Origin: Chytridium lagenaria
Taxonomy: Eukaryota; Chytridiomycota; Chytridiomycetes; Chytridiales; Chytridiaceae
Direction of reading: 5' to 3'
NCBI GenBank assembly: GCA_025449115.1
Contig: JAHLKC010000079.1
Span: 62,001-126,000, forward strand
DNA: 64,000 nucleotides
The notes under the pieces were generated by a model. That model was not told the DNA's origin. It searched no databases and worked only from the letters and a program-made list of their open reading frames with translations. Position numbers and translations under genes: made by a program. Shown here piece by piece: positions 1 to 11,226 of the stretch (the first letter of the stretch is position 1; every line of letters begins with the position of its first letter).

Positions 1-13
1 GTTGTATTTCAGT

Positions 14-1840
14 ATGGTCATCACCAAAGATCAGGGCTTGAACGGAGTTACTGCAGCTGCCACTGAATCCTCCTTCACCACCACCACCATGAGTACAGAC
101 GATGCAGGATCCTCGTCTTGGGCCCCTGATTCTTGGAAGTCAAAAAAGATTGTGCAGGATGTCAGCTACGACGATCAGGCCCATGTTGACAGAGTCCTCA
201 ACAAGATCAACCACCTTCCTCCTCTCGTCTCAGAGGCAGAGGTAAAGAACGTGCATTTAATCGATGTTTTCTTCCTGCGGCCGTTGGGCTAATGCATGCT
301 TTATTATCCTTGAAAATACATCTACAGATTCAATCTCTGAGGTCGCAGTTGGCAGAAGTTGCTGAGGGAAAGCGATTCCTTTTGCAAGGAGGAGACTGCG
401 CAGAGCTCTTTGAATACTGCAATCAGGTAATGCATACACTTCATTCTTATTCAGCCTTATATTAATATCCAAAACTTTAGACAGCGATTGAGAAAAAGCT
501 CAAGGTTCTTCTCCAAATGTCCCTTATCCTCGTTTGGGGTGCAAGGACATCAGTCGTCCGTATCGCAAGAATGGCAGGACAGTATGCCAAGCCGAGGTCA
601 AAGCCTACAGAAGTCATCGATGGAGTGGAATACAATGCATTCAGGGGTGATAATGTGAATGGAAACGATCTCAAGGATAGGAAACCTGACCCGGAACGTC
701 TTCTCGGAGCCTATTTTCACTCTGCTGCCACCATCAACTACGTCCGCACACTTCTTGCTGGAGGTTTCGCCGATCTTCATCACCCCGACTCTTGGTAAGT
801 CTCGTTACGACCAACTTTCTCTAATGAAAACGATCAGGAACCTTGAAGGCTGGGACCTTGCCCACGTCCGTTCCCCCCAAATCCGCATGGAATACCAAAA
901 TATTGTTGAAAGACTCCACGATGCCCTCGACTTTATGCGCACCATTGGTGCTGATGAGCAACAAAACACCATGAAAACTGTCGACATGTTCATGTCTCAT
1001 GAAGGTCTTTTGCTCGACTATGAGCAACAGCTCACGCGCAAGGGAAGTGACGGAAAACATTACAACTTTGGAACACATTTCCTTTGGATCGGTGATCGTA
1101 CGCGACAGCTGGATGGAGCGCATCTGGAATTTTTCAGGGGATTAGCGAACCCTATTGGTGTGAAAGTAGGTCCTTCTATGAAACCGGAAGAACTCGCACC
1201 CCTTCTTGATATCTTGGACCCGAACAATGAGCCAGGTTAGATCACTATTATTTAGAAGTTTTGTATTAACGATGCGTTTAGGTAAAATTACCTTGATCAC
1301 TCGTTATGGCACGACAAGGTTCAGGATCACCTCCCTGGACACATTAAGGCTGTCAAGAACACCAACCACAAGGTTGTTTGGTGCTGGTAAGTCATACCCC
1401 TATAATATTCAATCTTTGCTTAAATCTTTTCAGCGACCCCATGCACGGAAACACTGAAAGCGTCAACGGCATCAAGACCCGGAGATACGAATACATTGCT
1501 GAGGTAGCCACCCACCCTCTTCCTTTCCCGCTTTTAACCCCCTTCCTTCTAGGAACTCGGCAAAGCTTTCCGCATCCACAAACAGTTTGGGTCCAAGCTT
1601 GGTGGTGTTCACTTTGAGCTCACCGGTGATCGTGTCACGGAAACCATTGGAGGATCCATGGAATTGAGCGAGGAAGAGCTTCCCGACAATTACCAGACCT
1701 TCTGCGACCCTAGGTAATTTATTCCACCTTTTCTCACCTCTAATTTTGTTGCAAGATTGAATTACGAGCAAAGTCTTGATATTGCATTCTCAATTGCGAA
1801 ATTCTTCCAAGAACAACGGTCGTCTATTGGGTTGAAGTGA
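14..1840 (+). CDS. 3-deoxy-D-arabino-heptulosonate 7-phosphate synthase, class II (plant/fungal type)
   Basis: First committed enzyme of the shikimate pathway: condenses phosphoenolpyruvate with erythrose 4-phosphate to DAHP for aromatic amino acid synthesis. Eight exons are visible, about 14-241, 328-426, 481-794, 838-1235, 1282-1386, 1434-1503, 1553-1713 and 1756-1840. Class II hallmarks are present in order: FLLQGGDCAELF, RMAGQYAKPRS, RLHDALDFMR, the active-site stretch LWIGDRTRQLDGAH, NPIGVKVGPSM and CDPMHGNTE. The C-terminus, ending SIGLK, is normal for the family. The start is open: positions 1-12 look like an intron 3' end (TTGTATTTCAG), so an upstream exon may lie outside the window; in-frame ATGs are at 14 and 89. 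Near 1313, between RYG and DKV, the frame slips by one base within a perfectly conserved segment, probably an assembly error. The product is confident; the N-terminus is not. Confidence 0.93.
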
Positions 1841-2114
1841 AAACTTTTCCTGTGATTTTTATTTTTTTTTGGTGATTGCACTCATAGCAATATTTTGAAA
1901 ACTGTGTGTGTTTTCAGCCCGCCTTTTTGTAATTAAAGAGCCGCTTGTATGCCTCTTACCCTTCCGTTTCGTTAAATACATTGTCAGTAGAACAAGGCCC
2001 TCATATGTAGCATTTAGTCTCTAGCTATTCTTAAAACCACCTTTTAACAGCTTTTCTGACTTCATCAAACATCATATATTTCGATTTTCAAAAACACCAC
2101 GACACCACAAACAT
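1841..2114. other. convergent intergenic space
   Basis: Short AT-rich gap between the 3' ends of the DAHP synthase (+) and the acidic repeat protein (-). No coding potential was recognised; it presumably holds both 3' untranslated regions. Confidence 0.6.
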
Positions 2115-5100
2115 TCACTTATGCCTCTTTCCCCCATTTTTATTCCTGCAAAGCAACATTTGCCTCAACGTTTCCTGGTCCGGTACCTTCCTATCATCAC
2201 GCGTCCGCGGCCCGTTCCGACGGTCACGCCGACCTCGACGAACCTTCGCATCGACTTCAGCGTTCTCCTTTAAAAAAGAGTGTTAGACATTCAACCAAAA
2301 AAGGATATGGGGTTTACCATCGGCACCGATTCTGGTTGAGTGACGACGGGAATGTCTGTGTTGACGGGGTCAGCGTCGAACGCGTTGAGGTTGTCTTCGG
2401 CCTGGACATCCGTGTCAGCGTTACGGGTGTCTACATTTGCGACTTGAAGTGCGTCTGCGTCCTCGTTCAAGTCGGTATCGTCTTGAGCGGGGATATCCGA
2501 ATTGTTATCCTCGACCCCCTCATTGTCAGTTACGTCCGCATTCCGGTTGATATCGGCCTGAACAGGCCTGCCCAAGTTACCGACCTCAACTTCCTCGTTG
2601 ACAACATCATTTAATTCGTTCGCGTTATTCTCTTGAGCAGGCGTGTCCAAATTACCGGCCTCGACTTCTTCGTTAACAACGGCAACATCATCCGCATTCA
2701 TCGGCTCGGCTTCTTCATCGTTAACTTGAGGCTCCTCTGCGTTCAAGTTGACGTTAGCCACTGGCATTGCCGTGGCTTCCCCCACGGCCAGAAGTTCCGC
2801 GGTGTCCACGTCCACAAAATCATCAATAGTGGGGTTCTAATGTCCACGTCAATACATGACAAGAAGCGAACAGTTCAGAATAACTTACTGTAGCCTCCAC
2901 TCCACTTGACTGTCCTGCGGCCGAAACAGTTTCAGGTTCCTGGGTAGCAACGGGGATCTTTAAGCCGCGATTAATATGACAAATATGAAAATAAACAGGA
3001 GTCACTGCGTCTTCCTTAGAACTCACGTCAATGTTCGACTCAGCATGTGAATTCCGACCCGTGTTTGCGACAAAATGACCAAGACCAGTCATTTCCGCAT
3101 GGTTGAGAGTACCTTCGTCCATCTCGACAGGGGGCGTGAAGGCTGAATCTTTCTGTTGGCCTTGTAGAATTCACTGGTCATACGAGGTGTGTCCTCATTC
3201 GATAGCATATCCATTAAAGCCTACCCGAACGACATTAGTATCAAATAACGTTTCATTTGATAAAAAGGAAGCACCATACCTCCACATCCAAGTTCTTGGC
3301 ATCATCCTCATCCTCCTCCTCACCAATGCTAGAACCCGCGTCATCTTCCATAACATATTTCCGTAATCCCATTTGAGCAGCATCAATTATGTTTTGACGG
3401 GCGAAAGCGGGACTCTTTGAGGATCGTTATTAAACGACGTATAAAGTAAAAATAGAGATTGCAACGAGACTCACCTCGTCTTCCACTTTAAGAGTTGTCT
3501 CAAACGTGGATTCGGAATGTGAGTCAAGATTCACAGCTGCAGAAAGATGAACACGACGAGGCGTGTCGTCACGGTGAATGACAGTGTCGTCCATTTTAAC
3601 AGGACAACGTGAAGACCAAATCTTTTTGTTGGCTCTAAAAAATTCACTGGTGACGCGGGGTGTATCCTCATTTGATAGCATATCCATATGAGCCTACCGA
3701 ATATAAAATTAGTAGTCCGCTATTTCAAACTTTAAAACAGGCACGCCTTACATCGATATCAACGTCATCAACGTCATCCTCAGAGTCGTTCTCCAAGGTG
3801 TCGATACGAGCGTCATTGTTCATCAGACTTTTCCACAACCCCGCCTGGGCAGAACCGATTGTAGTTTGACTGGTAGCGCCGGGTACCTTTGAGACGGGTT
3901 ATAATTAGATGTAAAAAGATAATTATAAAGCCCTTAAAAAAACTCACCACGTTTTCCACGTTAAGTGTCGTGTCATTCTTGGAAATTAAATCATGGAAAT
4001 TAAATCATGACCCCCAGTCTCGACAAACTGAACGCGCCGAGTCGTTTTGGCACGGTAGGGACGGTAGGAAACAACGTCTTCCAATTTCACAGACACGCGT
4101 GACAGCTGATTTTTCTGTAGGTCTTGAAGAATTCACTGGTCATACGAGGTGTGTCCTCGTTCGACAGTTTATCCATCAAAGCCTACCAATAAAGAAAAGT
4201 TAGCAACGCGCAAACTCTGTCTTCGAAATCAAGTACGTCCTACATCCGTATCAAAACTATCAATATCATCCTCAGACTCGTTCTCAAAAGTATCCAAACG
4301 AACGTCATGGTCGATACCAGTTTCAATAACTTTGTCTGGTCAGAGTAGGTGACAGAGACGCGGGCAGCAACGGATTCCTATGAAACGCGGTTTAGACGAC
4401 CCTAAGTTCAGGACGCCTGCAATACACAAACCTCATCTTCCGATTCAGCATCCGTGTCAACCTTGGATTCGGAAGGTGTCTCAAGGTCCATTGAACCAAC
4501 GAAAACATTCCCGGATAAAAAGGGGTTTTCTTTGTATAGAATCATCTGCCGCTCTGCCATCCATTGTTCCCCTTCAAACGCGTCGACATCCATGTCGGTT
4601 TCCTCTGCGTTCGTAGTGAGCATTCCGTTGTCGACAGTCGTCAATCCCTTCGACATCTCGACGTTTGGAGTACCTTCGTTCAAAATAGTACCATCCTAGA
4701 AGGAAGCATGGGAACTAATCAATAACTGCAAGAATAGCAAAAGATTCTTACCAGTTTCTCTGCATCATGATCTGAAGGGCGACTATCACCGGTCAGCAAC
4801 TCCTCGCTTACAGAAGCAGTCGTCAGGCTCCTCTCCTCACTATCGCACCCTTGCATCATGTTCTAGTAGAAATGTGAGCAACGGTACCCAGCAATGGCCC
4901 TGGACTTACCGTCAAGGATTCGTCGGCCAAGGTATCTGTGCTCTCTCTTCTAGGCTCAGTATCCTAACGGGGTTGTTAATAACTTAGAAAAGAAAATACA
5001 GCTGAGAAAAGTAAACTTACAGAATCATGATCACTCTTAAACATATCCACAGACAAAGATATGGCCAACTCTTCCAGAATAGGCGTTACGGCCGCCATAA

Positions 5101-5751
5101 CAACGCTCCGCAACTCGTCGGTGTCCATCTTTTTCCGGTCATTGATATTCGAGGCTTGATGCTTTAAAGCAACCAAAGCCTTATTCGCCAGGCCCCGAAA
5201 CTACGGGTGGTATCAATAACTAATTCGCATATGTAAAGAAAGAAGCGGCGCTCTTACCACGTCAGTCTTAAGGACGTCCCGACTAGCGTTCAAGGTCGTG
5301 CCAAGGAGGGAATTGAGGTTGATTACCTCCTCAATCGAATCAAGCCGCGACTGCATCGCACGCCAACAGTCTCCAGCTAGAGACATCGTTAGAAGCTGCA
5401 CATATTCTTCCCTAGAATATAGAATTACCGACCTGCACATGTTACCACTGAGTTTGCTTGGTCCGTCTTCACCGTCTCTGACGTCGTCGTCATGTTGGAA
5501 TGAGAGAGCGCAGGAAGTGATCTGATAATGTTCTTCAAGCTCCGTGTTCTTACAAAAGTAAGTTTCGTTGATTCCTTTTTCTTAAAGAAGAATGGTCCTT
5601 TTATGTTGTTTCTACAGGCTGAATCACCCACGGAAGTCCCTCCACCATTCATTCTTGTTGCAGCAGACGGCACTCCCTCCTCACAAGATTGTCCTGAGCA
5701 TGACCTGCAATGGTCATCGCGCACCTCCTCGGTGCATTCTGATGGGCTCAT
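2115..5751 (-). CDS. acidic multi-exon protein with tandemly repeated exon modules; function unknown
   Basis: Not recognised as any named family. Reading from ATG at 5751, at least a dozen exons with GT-AG introns can be chained. The 5' part carries segments such as RLDSIEEVINLNSLLG and MDTDELRSVVMAAV with helical character. The middle (about 3000-4350) contains three copies of a two-exon module with the signature LSNEDTPRMTSEF followed by an acidic exon (ENDSEDD, ENESEDD, EEEDEDD). The long exon 2815-2313 is highly acidic with its own internal repeats (NEEVEAGNLDTP, NEEVEVGNLGRP). The last exon, after an intron with donor GTAAAC, encodes a strongly basic tail (KVRRGRRDRR) ending at 2115. Charge pattern and basic tail would suit a nuclear protein, but this is inference. 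Single-base slips near 4117 and 3140 are needed to keep the repeat units in frame. Confidence 0.6.
3000..4350 (-). repeat. tandem exon-module duplication, about 473-489 bp period, three copies
   Basis: Three copies of an exon start with A(L/Y)MD(M/K)LSNEDTPR at 3220, 3693 and 4182 (minus strand), so the periods are 473 and 489 bp. Each is preceded in transcription order by an acidic exon and followed by a segment ending in a KVEDE-like motif. The exon-intron structure is duplicated together with the coding sequence. The copies have diverged, least in the LSNEDTPR block. Confidence 0.8.
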
Positions 5752-6346
5752 TTTAGAGAGTCTCGTCGTGAATCAAGCATGATGGTCCGATCATCGTCGC
5801 TTGCATCAATCAGCCAATGAGCAAGGGGACGGATTCCCAACACTCATCTTGGATTTTCATGACATAAACAAAGAACTTGTCAAGAATACCTCCTTTGAAA
5901 TTTGTCATAGACCGCAGGAGGAGCCACCGCGTAGAGAGTCCAAGTAACACTTGAAAAGAGCGAGTAGACGTAAGCGACCAAGAGGCGCGCATGCTCAACC
6001 TTCATTACTGATAATGAGAGTAATATTCTATCGGAAGGTAAATGCATCCGTTGAACATTTTATTTCATCCCACACCTTTCTACACGCACCACAACCCAAT
6101 GAAAGTTCACTAGAGCGCGAACAAAAAACCATTGGCACAAGGGAAAGACCAAGACCAAACAGCCATGTCAACAGGAAAATGAAAAATAATGGTAAGGAAA
6201 AGAAGAGTGATGGTGGAAAATAGTGCTGCAGAAGCAAAAACGCTCTAAGACACATCAATATTAAGGTCCAAGCCAAAACAAAAGGGCATGCAAAAAAAAG
6301 ATGGGTGAATATGGGTCTCAAGCAAGACAAAAGCTTAAGTATGCAT
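5752..6346. other. intergenic: promoter side of the acidic repeat gene and 3' end of the nonaspanin gene
   Basis: No supportable gene. Open frames on both strands are short, lack family motifs and are A-rich or T-rich. The stretch holds the upstream region of the gene starting at 5751 and the 3' untranslated region of the gene ending at 6347, both on the minus strand. Confidence 0.5.
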
Positions 6347-9215
6347 TTAATCGATCTGTTACATTGTAAAATATAAGTATTGTTGGGTAAACACACAGTC
6401 AAATAGAAAATATATATAAATCAATCAAACATACCTTGATAGACGAGTAGATCTTTCGGATAAAGAAGAAGCATGCAACAAATCCAATAGTACCCTATAT
6501 CGCCAAAATTTTAATAACCCAAACCTAAGGAAATCTAAATAAATGATACAAGCACTTACCGTAAGAACAAAGAAGACCAACGACATTACAAATGTCCATC
6601 CAAAGTATAAAACTGTGGACGCGGCACTATGGATCTCTAACCTTGTTGCATAGTATATAATGCCGTAGAGGAAGACGTAGAGAGCAGAGGCACCGCTAGT
6701 AAGGAACGAGCGCCACCACCTGTGAAAAAAGGTTTAAGTTTAAGAGCTTGTCGCTGTTAATTTCCGAAAATCTATCCATACCAATGGTAGTCCTAAATGA
6801 CGCGGAACGAATTCGTTAGTTTTATGTCAAAATGCGAGCACGTAATAAAAATTCTGAAAAAACAGCACTCCTCACCTCAGCGCACAGATGGAAATAACAC
6901 ATCAAAATCGTAACCTCCGAGCAAGTAATAATCAAAATCAAAAACACAATAAACAAGAACCCAAACACATAATAAATCTTATGCGTCCAGATACTGTTCA
7001 TAATGAAATACAACTCAATGAAAATAGCTCCAAACGGAAGAATACCGCCCATAAGAATAGCGGGGATGGGCTTAAGGTAGAATGCCTGCTCGGGAATTTG
7101 ACGGGGAATCTGGTTGGTGCGAACAGGGTTCCGATTTTCTGCAAAACGTTGAGGATCAGATATAAAAAAATATGAACGCAGTAGGTCGAATAAGCTCCAC
7201 ATCACGTACCGCCTTCTTGAAACCGAAGTAGGCACCGATGAAGCAAAGTGGCGCAGAGATAAGGAACCACAATGCAATAAGAGCCAGCATGGATCCGAAA
7301 GGAACGGCACCAGAGGACTTTGCGGCAACGAGGAAGAAGTTGAGAACAATAAAGATAGAGAACAAAAGCCTACAAACAGAAATTTTAGCACAATTCAAAT
7401 ATTGACATTGCATGAGGTATTTACCCAGGGAAGAAAAAGGCGGTGAATATAACATTTCTGCTTCCAGCTCTCGCCGCCAAACATCTTATACAAGCGGGCA
7501 GAGTAGTATCCAGCAAAGGATCCAAAGACGACATAGAAGACGAGCATGACGGTTGTGAGAGATCCACGGCTAGAGGGGGAAAGGAAACCAAGGACAGCAA
7601 AGACTGAATAATAATAACAAGTATTAATACAAAAATGTAACGAGCAATACAACCCTGAAAAGTACTTACTCAAGGTCACCAACGACATGTAAAAGATCTG
7701 GGCACCGCTTCCAACAAGAACCGAGAAGAGGTTGGGGAAAGAAGGAGGCCTGAAGACGTCACCGTGAACAAGCTTCCATCCGAAGTCCTCCTGAGCGTCC
7801 TCCTAAAAGTCGAAAACAACATTAACAATCAGGGCCCTCGCCAAAATAGCCAGTCCTTATCTCACCTCAGAGTCAAGCTGGTTGTAACGAGCGATATCTT
7901 TGTGAAGAGCACGAAGAAGAATCATGGCCACCATTCCGGAAAGGAACAAGACAATAACGACAGAATTAATGAGGGAGAACCAGTGAATACGAGGCTCAGA
8001 CGCCGTCATGTTCATAGAAAGGTAGTTCTCCCAACGTTGGCTAAAAAAGAGTAGGTGAGGTAAGTATCACTCCTTCTCAAAGGTGCAATTTAACGCAGAG
8101 AAATATAAATACCTCCACGACACTTTGGATTCCTAAGAATAAAAAAGACAAGCTGAATGAGTAAAAGTCACCACCACTTTAATTTCATGCATACCGTCCA
8201 GTACACACTGTAAGTGTAAGTCACATCCGTCTCAGCCTTTTCCTGCTCGGAAAGGTGCAAATGCGCATAGTCCGTCTTTCCGGAAGTCGGATCCGTAGCC
8301 GCCCGACAATCATTCTTATCCGCAATACTGTACGGCCTCACAAGAACTCCGACAACACGATGGTGAGTCTTATGCTTATCCGTGGTATGGTACGAAATGT
8401 GAAGATCAAAATGGTTGTTAAGGAACGGTGTAACAGTCTTCTCAGTCGTTTCCTTAAGGATACCGAGACTGAAGCCAGTGAGGTAGTAAAAGACGTTTTT
8501 CCTGTTCTTATCAGGGACTTGAACACCTGCGGGAAGACCGTCAACGACCCTAAAAACAAAACGTTAGAAAAATACGAGGAATAAGAGTGTAAACCGACCA
8601 GTTATAGATGTAATGCTCGCGAATACGTTCGTTGATAAACTTTGCATCCTCAGAAGGCACCTTCTGAGACGACTTGCAAAGCTCCTCGCAAGTCTTGTTC
8701 TGCTTCATGGCGATCTAAACAAAGAAACCAGATGAGTATTCGAGTTAGACACATTTATCATTTACAGATAACACTTACAGAGAACCGAGAATCATACAAA
8801 CGATCTCCAAAGAGGATACTGCCCAGCGATTCACCCTGTTATTTAGAGAAGAAGTTGAGAACGCGGAATTTTAAATAGAGGGCTAAAGGCTCCTTTTGGC
8901 ATCATCAACGCACCTGACTTTTGGGTCCAGAATCCGGTGCGCAAAAGTGCAGCTGAGGTAGTATTGATCATAGGGAAGAACCTAAATCATAGTATCGAAC
9001 AAGGTGATCCATCAGCATCAAGAGACAAATGCAGCACCGCAAAGACGACCCCGATAAGCAATTCGGAAAAGCCTTACAGTAAGAGCCGACGACAGTGCAT
9101 TCACATGCACCTCGACCTTATCGCCTGCCTTGTAGTCCTTTGGCGCGACACCGGGCAGGTAGAATGCCTGAGACAGCGCTGCCAGCGACGCAACTACCAG
9201 AAGCCTCCACATCAT
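6347..9215 (-). CDS. transmembrane 9 superfamily protein (nonaspanin, EMP70 family)
   Basis: Nine-span Golgi/endosomal membrane protein, implicated by family knowledge in membrane-protein sorting. It opens with a signal peptide ([20 protein letters not shown]), then the family start [19 protein letters not shown], then [12 protein letters not shown] and [12 protein letters not shown] in the lumenal domain. [10 protein letters not shown] and a long lumenal region precede the membrane part, which contains [38 protein letters not shown] and [11 protein letters not shown], all typical of the family. About ten exons; exon 1 is 9215-9078. The last exon is only 9 nt (6355-6347) and supplies Ile-Asp-stop, giving the C-terminal K-I-D that matches the conserved KxD/E COPI-binding signal. 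One intron near 8595 has donor GTCGGT. A one-base slip near 8955, just before HFCAPD, is needed. Confidence 0.93.
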
Positions 9216-9600
9216 CAGTTTTTGTGTGTGTTGTTTTTTTCTCTTTGAAAAAGATTTTTGCGACCAGCCGCTTTTCCAAAAACCCAGGGGCCTTGCCCTT
9301 CATAAAAAAAAAAAAAAGGATGGTTTCTCTACTCCGGGAAAATAGTCTCTTGCTGCAGCAATGGGCAGCCTTTAAAAACAATAACAAAAGAAAGAACAAG
9401 AAAATAACAAAATAATGCAAGAATTGCAACACTCTGGGACGCCTTTCATCGACATGTCCCAATCCTTCCTCCCTCCCTCACATCCCCCAAGATATTTGCT
9501 TGAGGCTAAGCTGTTCACATTCAAGCTCGATGACAATAAGCTCTCTCCAAATGGGAATAAAATAATAAGAAAGCGAAGTTTATATGATGCCGAATATGTC
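9216..9600. other. intergenic, AT-rich
   Basis: Lies between the nonaspanin start and the eIF3i stop (both minus strand). Contains A/T homopolymer runs, including a long poly-A near 9304-9317. No gene is seen. Confidence 0.5.
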
Positions 9601-11132
9601 TCAAGGAAGGTCCTCAAAGTTCTCGTCGTCGTACTTGAACTCAAAGTAGTCGTCATCCATGTGGTGCACACGAATAAACCCATCCTCTCCTCCCGATGCG
9701 AAGCTGTCGTCGTAAAATAGTGAGTTTGTTTCACGGCAGAAGCAAAGACAAAGAACAGAAAAGCTACCTTCTGCCGTTAGGGTGGAAAGCCAAGGTGTTG
9801 ATGGGACCAAAGTGACCCTTAACACGGCCAATTTCGTCCTCAAACACAACGTGGAAGAACCGTGCCTCGAACTTGTTTCCCTTTGCAGTAGTGGTGGTGA
9901 CGTTCATGGCGTCTTGACCACCGCCAAGAACAATGTGGGGTCGGATGGGTGAAAGAGCAGCAGAGTTGACGGGCCTCTCGGTAACAAACTTTTTGAGCTC
10001 CTTCAAAAGTCAAAGAGTCGAAGACACGAGCGGTGTTGTCTTTAGATGATGAAATGAAGTGGGATTTGTCCTTTGCGAATTGAAGGTCGGTAATGGCGCC
10101 AGTGTGTTCCCTGATTTGCTTCAATCTTTCTCCACTCTTTGATAACAAATGGTTAGTTTGAATATCATGATGAGTAAAAATAGCCAACCTCAGCGTCCCA
10201 AATCGAAATGCTTCCATCCTCATGGCCGGTGTAAATAGTCCTTGTTCAGGTTACCCCACGCCGCAACAGTAGCCTTGGAGCCGGAGACTGGAATCGACCT
10301 AATGATGTCTTCGGTTTTCTGCAGTGATGTCAGCTCATTGTAAGATCCGCGATAATTCCTACGATCTTCAGGATCCGCCTCGATGCCAATGATGTGAATT
10401 GTGCACTGCTGACCCATGGTAGCGTCGGTGACATAGAGGGCATATTCATCTCCAAGAGCGTACGCAACCGCCCTGACAGCGGATTTTGTCTTCCACGTGA
10501 AGACGTTCCTCCCAGTCTCAACTTCCCACATTTTCAAGGTGTTGTCTGCTGATCCTGTGAGAAGATATCTGCTGTTGTCTGTTTCATGCACCCGCCAAAC
10601 GCAATTCGAGAATTAGCTTCAGAATGGTCGTTCTTTTATGTATAGGCAACGAAGAGGATATGGAAAAACGCACATGTAACGTCAAAATCCCAGACGGTTC
10701 CGTTGTGTCCATTGTAAGTACCGAGACGCTCTCCCGGTCTGTGCAAACCACACACTGGGCTTGCTGTCCTTTGAAGACGAGAAGAGAAGATCGCCGTCGG
10801 TGTTGTATTTGATCCTGGTCAATGACCGAGTGTGTCCATGTAGCAAAATAGGCCTCTGTTTAACGTTTTTTGAATCAAAACCGTCAGCCCATCTGGTTCT
10901 CAAAAAATGCCGTCCATATCGTGACGAAAGTTTCTATCCATCTAAAGCCGTTCATTTCACTACATGCCATCCATATCCATTTCAATATCCCCTATCATCT
11001 TCCTCTCGTTCCTCGTCCATCTCAACTATATACTATTTCGCTGCTTGCATCCTCCAACAGTTCCAAACGTCGTCGTCTTTGTAGTCGTCGTCGTCCTTCG
11101 CTCGTCGTAGTGGGATGTCCAATGCTTACCAT
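9601..11132 (-). CDS. TIF34: eukaryotic translation initiation factor 3 subunit I (WD40)
   Basis: WD40 beta-propeller subunit of eIF3, which organises the 43S pre-initiation complex. Matches along the whole family: [116 protein letters not shown] and [15 protein letters not shown], ending [12 protein letters not shown] and an acidic tail. The start is inferred: exon 2 begins with RPILL directly after a 3' splice site at 10856, and the only fitting upstream ATG is 11132-11130, immediately followed by donor GTAAGC. Exon 1 would thus be just the start codon, with a 274-nt intron. Single-base insertions near 10000 and 10232 disturb the frame. It faces the SAM carrier gene with 94 bp between start codons. 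Confidence 0.93.
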
Positions 11133-11226
11133 GACTGATTGCAGAATTCGATGAAGACTTTTTTTTTCTCCTTTCTTCAAACTCAAGGAAAATAAGTGAG
11201 GTGACAATTGAGAACTTTGCTACGTT
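11133..11226. promoter_or_regulatory. compact bidirectional promoter region
   Basis: Only 94 bp separate the inferred start codons of eIF3i (-) and the SAM carrier (+). A T-rich run (11159-11169) is present. Shared promoter function is inferred from the head-to-head layout. Confidence 0.4.

Noticed and set aside
6028..6402. Minus-strand open frame of 124 codons with hydrophobic stretches
   Set aside because: It is read-through of the last nonaspanin intron; the family-like end (KID-stop) is obtained only by splicing.
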